Shown: positions 21,097-25,586 of the stretch, in pieces
Numbering within the stretch: position 1 is the stretch's first letter
Layout: each line of letters begins with the position of its first letter
Virus record (IMG/VR): IMGVR_UViG_3300011114_000122
Coordinates: 1 to 25,586 of that record
Length of the DNA: 25,586 bases
Direction: 5' to 3' (one strand)
Source: a virus
Made by a program: the position numbers and the translations under genes
Notes under the pieces: generated by a model
Told to the model about the DNA's origin: nothing
What the model saw: the letters and a program-made list of their open reading frames with translations, nothing else
The model's database searches: none

Positions 21097-22848
21097 TTAT
21101 GCTGCGCCGCCTATTGAAGCGAGCAAAGTTGCTATATCTGGACGTTGACCAGCAGCGGGGGTTGCACCACCTTGTGGAGTTTGATTTGGCTGCGAGGCAG
21201 GGGCGGGAACCGCACCCGTTGCTGGAGTCATAGGTTGTTCACCAGGTGCTGGTTGAGTTTGCGCTGGCACTGGTTCTGGAGCAAATGCTTTTTCAATTAT
21301 TGTTTCTAGTTGTAATCCCTTTTGTCTGCCCTTAATGACTTCAGCAATTCTACTAATGATTTGAGTAGGGTCTTGTCCTTGCGCTGCAAGTGCTGGAATA
21401 GCTTGAGCATACTGAGCAACAGCAACACGTAAAGAATCACGCATTTCTTCGATGTCCACACGCTGTTCTTCTTGGGTGACATTTAGCTCCATAGGTATTT
21501 CTCGTCGGACATAATCACGTGATACAAGTTTATCGCTACGCATTTGTAGTAATGCAATGATGGCTCGGTTAGGATCCATACCAGACATAATTCCATAGCG
21601 TACATCTACACCATATTCGCCATTGATATCGCGAGTAGGTGTGTACTTCATTGTAAATGGTGTTCCATCATCTACACCTTTAATAACTTTAACTATGTTA
21701 CCAAAGATTTTTTCATCTATCTCAAAGCATTGTGCTGCAAGATCTGTAAAGAATCTAGCAAAGTGAGCTTGTGCTGCTTTAATCTGTGTATCAAATCCAG
21801 CTTGTAGAGCCTGTACACCGCGACCAGTAACGATAGAAGCATCAATGTTACCGCTTCTAGTTTCTGGATATCTAGCACCGATACGAAGTTCACGCTCTAA
21901 TACACCAGATTCAGTAAATACACCTGCTGGTAATTCTAATGGAACTCTACGGATACCTTGTGGATTGGCAGAACGCATAATAGCATCTGGACCAAGGGCT
22001 AATTCTTGCACATCTTGCGGGATAGCAATAGGTGCTTGGATTGATTTTTCAGCAGCTTGAATTTGTAATACTGCAAACCTTGCTCTGGCAAGTTGAACTG
22101 CAAGTACATCATCAAATTGACCACGTGCTTCGCCATCTAAAGATGAGCGCATAGCGACCTGCGCTAAGCATTTGCCAACTGGATTAGGAATGTTAGCTAG
22201 AACCAAGTTCTTTCGTTCTGGGATAAAGATTAAGTCTTGGTCTTTATCGTGATAGCGAACTAGGGTTACATAAGGAGAATTAGCAAGGTAAGAATTTTGT
22301 GGAATAATTTGAGAATAGAACTCTGGATATTGAGCTGCTAAAGTTTCTGCATCAGTTGCAGTTACTTGTGTTAATGAGATACAACGACCAAACCTATCAA
22401 CTTCTGGATAAACTCCAAAAGGATTTAATAAGCGGATTCGAGGATTGTTAGTTTCGTAATCCATCTCGATAATGGCTGGAAGTAAACCGTAGGTATTAAA
22501 CCAATCAGCGCCTTGATACATTTGTATCTGTAATTCTGATGCTGAGATATAATGATTAACAATTCTAGTTCTAGTATCGGCTGCCTTGCGTTGGGTATCT
22601 GAAACCATATTGGTTGCAGCGCAGTTAAAAGATGGCAATGGTGCCATTACTTCTGCTAAATCCCTAGCAGCTACATCAACAAAGTTAGCAACTAGAGGCT
22701 TTGGATAGTCCTCAGAAAACATTGCTGGATATACCTTAGAGATATCGCCCTGACGCACAGAGAGTACATCGCGCATCCTCTGGTCACGTGCGGAGTAGCG
22801 TGTTTTAAGTCTTGCGACTTTAGCTACTACCTCTTTAGTTGATAACAA
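21097..22848 (-). CDS. Portal protein
   Basis: A 583-residue protein that should form the dodecameric ring through which DNA enters and leaves the head. It opens with a helical segment (SARDQRMRDVLSVRQGDISK) and continues with PLVANFVDVAARDLAEVMAP and NPFGVYPEVDRFGR. The central part LQIQAAEKSIQAPIAIPQDV to VTGRGVQALQAGFDTQIKAA has the helix-rich stem character of portals. From residue 522 the tail is rich in proline, glutamine and alanine (VPAQTQPAPGEQP). The start is TTG at 22848, because no in-frame ATG is close, and AAGGA lies upstream. Position one gene after the large terminase matches the usual packaging cluster. Family assignment rests on size, order and pattern. Confidence 0.85.
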   Translation of the reverse strand: MLSTKEVVAKVARLKTRYSARDQRMRDVLSVRQGDISKVYPAMFSEDYPKPLVANFVDVAARDLAEVMAPLPSFNCAATNMVSDTQRKAADTRTRIVNHYISASELQIQMYQGADWFNTYGLLPAIIEMDYETNNPRIRLLNPFGVYPEVDRFGRCISLTQVTATDAETLAAQYPEFYSQIIPQNSYLANSPYVTLVRYHDKDQDLIFIPERKNLVLANIPNPVGKCLAQVAMRSSLDGEARGQFDDVLAVQLARARFAVLQIQAAEKSIQAPIAIPQDVQELALGPDAIMRSANPQGIRRVPLELPAGVFTESGVLERELRIGARYPETRSGNIDASIVTGRGVQALQAGFDTQIKAAQAHFARFFTDLAAQCFEIDEKIFGNIVKVIKGVDDGTPFTMKYTPTRDINGEYGVDVRYGIMSGMDPNRAIIALLQMRSDKLVSRDYVRREIPMELNVTQEEQRVDIEEMRDSLRVAVAQYAQAIPALAAQGQDPTQIISRIAEVIKGRQKGLQLETIIEKAFAPEPVPAQTQPAPGEQPMTPATGAVPAPASQPNQTPQGGATPAAGQRPDIATLLASIGGAA

Positions 22849-22862
22849 TTGAATTCCTTAAA

Positions 22863-23018
22863 TTAGTTTGTATAACCATTATTCCAAGATTTAGAACCAT
22901 ACTTTTTATTAAATGCTGCATCATTGCCAACCATAGGACGCTTTGTAGGCATAGCAGGTTTCTTTGCTACTGGCTTCTTTGCTACTACTTTTTTAACAAC
23001 TGGTTTCTTAGCTGCCAT
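22863..23018 (-). CDS. Small histone-tail-like protein between terminase and portal (51 aa)
   Basis: A 51-residue frame from the ATG at 23018, preceded by TAGGAGATAAC. The first half is a repeated lysine/alanine/proline/valine pattern (AAKKPVVKKVVAKKPVAKKP, then AMPTKRPMVGNDAAFN). This resembles the AAKKPA-type tails of bacterial histone-like proteins and eukaryotic H1. The second half is aromatic and polar (KKYGSKSWNNGYTN). It has 13 basic residues against one acidic, so DNA binding is likely. Placed between the packaging genes, it may contact DNA being packaged. Function is inferred only from composition. Confidence 0.75.
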   Translation of the reverse strand: MAAKKPVVKKVVAKKPVAKKPAMPTKRPMVGNDAAFNKKYGSKSWNNGYTN

Positions 23019-23031
23019 TGTTATCTCCTAG

Positions 23032-24894
23032 TTAGATGAATGTACGTTCTTGTTCCGCGAACAGTTCATCGAGATTGATTACTGTGCGTTTTGCGCGTTC
23101 GCTGCGCGACAAAAATGGATTCTTCATATGGTGTACTGCGTGGATACCTTGGTTAAGCATCTCTCGCGCTCTGATCTCACAAAACCATAGAGCCATTACC
23201 ATATCGGTCTTACCCTTAGTGGTGGGTGACCAAGTGATAAGTTGTTCTATTAAAGCCTTTATGTTTTCGGTTTGATCCGAAGGAAGGTGTATTAGATTAT
23301 CTCTGTGGTGCTTACCGTCGGCTTGCTTAGTGCCAAAGAGGGTAGACATAGAAGCTACACCAAAACCTGAATCCCATTTATTAGAACCGGTATGGTGTTC
23401 TTTAAGTAGTACACCTTTAGAAGCAAGTTGCTGACGGATACCTTCATCTTGAGTTAAGAAAGATTGAAAGGCGTTCTTCTCCACAACCCACTCACTAGGA
23501 GCATAGAGGTTGGTCCAGTCAAAGATTAACTGCCTAATAGCAGCAGGGGTGGGTCTAGTAATTTTAATAGCATCTACAATGTAACGCTTATGTGATATAC
23601 GGTCTACCGCGTAACAGATAGCGGCGGTATCGCCAACCATTGCTGGGTCTAGCCCACAGACAATAGAAAAACCATTCATATCTTTAGGGTGACCAGGGTG
23701 ACCTGGAACTAATCTGCCAGACTTACGCATACCATCAATAGAGCCACGAACAGATACTGGGTCAAAGATTGCATCGTCAGAGATATCTTGTTGCTGGTAA
23801 ATCAAAGCCCAAGTAGAGGGATCCATAGATTGTCGTTCGTTGTAAAGGTTACGTCCGGACCATCTAGGATAGAGTCCAGTTTCTGGGTTCTTATCTTCTT
23901 CCTTCTGCCCATCAAAGGGTTGGTCAGATTCTGCCCAGAGAGTTAACCACTTATCAGGGTCCTCATCTGTTTCAAGCAAAGCTGGCATAGCCAGATAAGT
24001 CCAAGGAACTAAGCCACCTGGGTATCTATCAGGGTTACGCAACTCTTTATAGAGGTCTACTGCGCTAACTCTAGTACCAATAATGATTAACTTCCCCGTA
24101 GGGTTAAGACGAGAACGCACATCTTGGGTAAGCCACTTAATCTGTCGTTCAAAATCATTAGCATTAGATAGGGTTACAGCATCATCAACTATAATCATAT
24201 CGGCTCGTTTACCGTAAATCTGACCACCGATACCAACAGCTTCTATATTGGGGTCTTTCTCACTAGACTCACGCAATTCATCACCAAAGGTGATTCGAGT
24301 TGCTTGCCACGATGCTGACTTAGAATTGAACCCTACGCCAGCAGCGTACGCTTGTTGTAAGGTTTCATACATAGGATGTGTAAGGCGCTGCTTTATGGCG
24401 TAGAGAAAGTCAGATGCTAGGCGCTGGGTCTGAGATACTATCAAGATTCTAAAGTTAGGGTTTTGACATATGAGCCAAGTCACATAGTCTATAGTGATAG
24501 TAATAGACTTTGCGTGGTTGGGCGGTATGTTCAAAAGAATACGGTTACTAGCTATACCTTTTTCAAACTTCATAGCTGGGTGGAGCCAAGATGGATCTCT
24601 ACCTTCAATTACATCAACTAGATTAGTTTGGTGTGGGAAGGTCTGGCTATGTAAGAATCTTTGACGGAACTCTGCAAAGTCAATATCGTGGACATCGCCG
24701 GAGGCGAATACCTTAGTTCTAAGTCCTAGCCTAGTTCGATCTACTTTGTCAGCAAATGCTTTATCAGAGCGACGGTAGTACTCATAAGTCTTGAGAGTTT
24801 TGCCGGCTTCGCTGCAAGCCTTCTCAACGGTAACACCTTCAGCTACGCAAGTAAGAATAATCCTCTTGGCGATATCGGCTGAGTTTTCAGACAC
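23032..24894 (-). CDS. terL: Large terminase subunit (packaging ATPase-nuclease)
   Basis: A 620-residue protein, first gene of the operon. The ATPase domain shows a Walker A-like IPPNHAKS at 123-130, Walker B DMIIVDD at 232-238 and the coupling-like LIIIGTR at 269-275. The RNase H-like nuclease has likely metal ligands D416 (CGLDPA), E472 (VVEKNA) and D564 (GKTDMVMA). Residues 1-55 (IAKRIILTCVAEGVTVEKAC, then KTLKTYEYYRRSD) look like a helix-turn-helix similar to those of small terminases. The length fits a normal large terminase plus this extra N-terminal part. Start is GTG at 24894, with GAGGAAA upstream. It should drive DNA into proheads through the portal. Confidence 0.93.
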   Translation of the reverse strand: MSENSADIAKRIILTCVAEGVTVEKACSEAGKTLKTYEYYRRSDKAFADKVDRTRLGLRTKVFASGDVHDIDFAEFRQRFLHSQTFPHQTNLVDVIEGRDPSWLHPAMKFEKGIASNRILLNIPPNHAKSITITIDYVTWLICQNPNFRILIVSQTQRLASDFLYAIKQRLTHPMYETLQQAYAAGVGFNSKSASWQATRITFGDELRESSEKDPNIEAVGIGGQIYGKRADMIIVDDAVTLSNANDFERQIKWLTQDVRSRLNPTGKLIIIGTRVSAVDLYKELRNPDRYPGGLVPWTYLAMPALLETDEDPDKWLTLWAESDQPFDGQKEEDKNPETGLYPRWSGRNLYNERQSMDPSTWALIYQQQDISDDAIFDPVSVRGSIDGMRKSGRLVPGHPGHPKDMNGFSIVCGLDPAMVGDTAAICYAVDRISHKRYIVDAIKITRPTPAAIRQLIFDWTNLYAPSEWVVEKNAFQSFLTQDEGIRQQLASKGVLLKEHHTGSNKWDSGFGVASMSTLFGTKQADGKHHRDNLIHLPSDQTENIKALIEQLITWSPTTKGKTDMVMALWFCEIRAREMLNQGIHAVHHMKNPFLSRSERAKRTVINLDELFAEQERTFI

Positions 24895-24926
24895 TATTTT
24901 CCTCTATTAAAAATCGGGCGAAATAA

Positions 24927-24942
24927 ATCGCTATTCAGCGAT
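24927..24942 (-). terminator. Hairpin ATCGCT-N4-AGCGAT ahead of terminase
   Basis: A perfect six-base-pair stem with a four-base loop. On the minus strand it is followed by TTATTT and later ATTTTT, a T-rich context that fits a weak intrinsic terminator or attenuator. It lies 32 bases before the terminase start, so it could control the amount of readthrough. Confidence 0.45.
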
Positions 24943-25007
24943 AGATAGTGGGGAAGGATATAGTGGGCATTGATTATCACAAAATAATAGAACTATCCCT
25001 ACTAATT

Positions 25008-25138
25008 ACCCCGAAGGGGTTTGTCGGGCTTGGCGCCCGAAGGAGCTGGGCGAACTGAGGGGTAAGTCAGCGCTTGACCTAGGGGTCATCGCGCTAGCGA
25101 TATTGGGTCGCAAATGGGAGCTAAGGTTATTTGCTCCC
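25008..25138. other. Cluster of five hairpins upstream of terminase
   Basis: Perfect short stems follow one another: ACCCC-GAA-GGGGT (25008-25020), TCGGGC-N5-GCCCGA (25024-25040), TGACC-N4-GGTCA (25075-25088), ATCGC-N4-GCGAT (25088-25101) and GGGAGC-N11-GCTCCC (25116-25138). The GC-rich arms contrast with the AT-rich surroundings. On the plus strand the first is followed by TTTGT, so it might also end a leftward-facing early transcript. Confidence 0.6.
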
Positions 25139-25155
25139 CTATACTGTATAAGGCA

Positions 25156-25174
25156 GGAAATATATCGCATTTCC
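25156..25174. other. Inverted repeat GGAAAT-N7-ATTTCC
   Basis: A perfect six-base inverted repeat overlapping the possible -10 of the minus-strand promoter. It could be an operator or part of the hairpin cluster. Next to it, TATAC-T-GTATA at 25140-25150 is another short palindrome. Confidence 0.45.
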
Positions 25175-25185
25175 CGCTTTTTCAA
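25159..25185 (-). promoter_or_regulatory. Possible promoter for the late operon
   Basis: On the minus strand TTGAAA (25185-25180) is followed after 15 bases by TATATT (25164-25159). The spacing is shorter than the usual 17, so the match is modest. It is the best sigma-70-like candidate I see before the terminase, and the CRP-type palindrome lies just upstream of it. Confidence 0.3.
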
Positions 25186-25200
25186 AATAAATCTTTTATT

Positions 25201-25216
25201 TGTGACCAACCTCACA
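25201..25216. promoter_or_regulatory. Perfect CRP/GlxR-type palindrome TGTGA-N6-TCACA
   Basis: The site matches exactly the core recognised by Crp/Fnr-family activators, including actinobacterial GlxR (TGTGA-N6-TCACA). It sits about 15 bases upstream of the candidate -35 and directly beside a tandem repeat. Binding is not proven. Confidence 0.45.
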
Positions 25217-25220
25217 GGAT

Positions 25221-25250
25221 ATAATAGGACAAAATAGGACAAAGTAGGAC
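25221..25250. repeat. Three 10-base tandem repeats (xxAxTAGGAC)
   Basis: The units ATAATAGGAC, AAAATAGGAC and AAAGTAGGAC lie head to tail with exactly one DNA turn per unit, so bound proteins would face the same side. This is typical of iterons or cooperative operator sites. Confidence 0.75.
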
Positions 25251-25338
25251 AACAGTAGCCCCCTTTAACTTTATCAAAAATATCTATTTGGGGAGTACCG
25301 CGCCCACCCTGCATTTATTTAACACACGGGGGTCGTTT

Positions 25339-25396
25339 TGTCCGTATTTATGCGTTATTGTACAGTTTGTGCGTTATTGTTTATTATGTCCGTATT
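25339..25396. repeat. Nested direct repeats TGTCCGTATT and TGCGTTATTGT
   Basis: TGTCCGTATT occurs at 25339-25348 and 25387-25396. Between them TGCGTTATTGT occurs at 25351-25361 and 25370-25380. The order A-B-B-A, all in the same direction, is unusual. TGTCC is also the complement of the GGACA core in the tandem repeat at 25221-25250. Confidence 0.75.
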
Positions 25397-25482
25397 GTCT
25401 GTTGTTAATTTTGCGAGGGCTTGCTCCACTTTCGGCAGGGTATCCCTCACCTATTCGCCCCTATATTTAATGATTACCGGAG

Positions 25483-25541
25483 CCGCTAACCGTTAGCCCT
25501 AACCCTTAACCCTTAGCCTTATCCCTATCCCTTAGCCCTAG
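25483..25541. repeat. Telomere-like array of 6-7 base CCCTWA units
   Basis: Nine successive units read CCGCTAA, CCGTTAG, CCCTAA, CCCTTAA, CCCTTAG, CCTTAT, CCCTAT, CCCTTAG, CCCTAG. On the minus strand these are G-runs separated by 3-4 bases (TTAGGG-like), able to form G-quadruplexes. Confidence 0.8.
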
Positions 25542-25546
25542 CCGAT

Positions 25547-25573
25547 AGCTGCTCCCTCTCTAATCGGGCAGCT
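25547..25573. repeat. Inverted repeat AGCTGC-N15-GCAGCT at the right edge
   Basis: Perfect six-base arms directly after the telomere-like array, with a pyrimidine-rich loop (TCCCTCTCTAATCGG). The window ends 13 bases later, so further structure may be missing. Confidence 0.5.
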
Positions 25574-25586
25574 CTTATCCTCTCTC

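Larger units (their letters stand above)
24895..25586. other. Repeat-rich non-coding region upstream of the terminase
   Basis: About 690 bases without a credible gene. The two long frames crossing it have no ribosome site or phage-like composition and run straight through the repeats. It holds several short hairpins (24927-25174), a CRP/GlxR-type palindrome (25201-25216), a triple 10-base tandem repeat (25221-25250), nested direct repeats (25339-25396), a telomere-like array (25483-25541) and a final inverted repeat (25547-25573). Its place before the first packaging gene suits a promoter region, a packaging-initiation site or an origin. Confidence 0.75.

Noticed and set aside
25111-25138. 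Pseudoknot from CAAAT/ATTTG and GGGAG/CTCCC pairing
   Set aside because: The two stems would have no connecting bases at either junction, which is sterically doubtful; the simple GGGAGC/GCTCCC hairpin is preferred.
25006-25314. Open frame of 102 codons on the minus strand upstream of the terminase
   Set aside because: It runs through the hairpins, the Crp-type site and the tandem repeat, has no ribosome site, and its composition (Ser/Arg/Pro-rich C-terminus) is unlike the other proteins.
25288-25470. Open frame of 60 codons on the plus strand with a hydrophobic middle
   Set aside because: It begins with TTG without a ribosome site and is coded by the nested repeats; the hydrophobic look comes from the T-rich DNA.
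25483-25541. Genuine eukaryotic telomere or eukaryotic DNA
   Set aside because: Units are degenerate and short, and the neighbouring genes are plainly phage; only telomere-like sequence can be claimed.
24895-25586. tRNA or other standard RNA gene in the non-coding right end
   Set aside because: No cloverleaf-like arrangement or T-loop motif was found; the visible stems are short, separate hairpins.

Overview
The window is a late (structural) gene block of a tailed double-stranded DNA bacteriophage. Every gene I can support lies on the minus strand and is tightly packed. Stop/start junctions are mostly TAATG or ATGA/GTGA overlaps, ribosome sites are mostly AAGGAGATAA-like, and some starts are GTG or TTG. 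The DNA is fairly AT-rich (about 40% GC by eye). The gene set (N4-gp56-type major capsid protein, very large virion protein beside the portal, no tape measure, tail tube or sheath gene) points to a short-tailed, podovirus-like virion. The small-protein repertoire resembles phages known mostly from freshwater and marine metagenomes. An actinobacterial host is plausible but not proven. No integrase, repressor, tRNA or CRISPR array was found.

In transcription order (right to left): 25586-24895 is a roughly 690-base non-coding region crowded with inverted and direct repeats. Next come the large terminase (24894-23032), a lysine-rich small protein, the portal (22848-21097), three small genes, a 1501-residue presumed internal virion/ejection protein (20324-15819), and three further presumed virion proteins (15817-12733). 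Two of those three begin with the same short tag. A 119-base structured leader precedes the scaffold-like gene (12613-12143) and the major capsid gene (12111-10927), and a long hairpin follows the capsid stop codon.

Left of the capsid lie two small structural genes, a cluster of tiny genes that includes several lysine-rich ones (10266-9413), and two small proteins. Then comes the host-recognition module: a collagen-like fibre (8782-7115), a GT-B glycosyltransferase (7105-6047), an adaptor-like protein, a second fibre sharing repeats with the first, and three adjacent genes carrying the same beta-rich domain, the last ending in a long glycine-rich tip. Small accessory genes, an endonuclease VII-type HNH nuclease and the start of another structural gene finish the window at its left edge.

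Together these genes would package DNA (terminase, portal), build the head (scaffold, capsid), deliver internal proteins, and display a modular and possibly glycan-interacting set of fibres. The points most worth following up are the repeat-rich right end (telomere-like CCCTAA array, perfect CRP/GlxR-type palindrome, 10-base tandem repeat), the triplicated fibre domain, the shared N-terminal tag of two virion proteins, the domain inserted in the capsid protein, and the cluster of tiny basic proteins.
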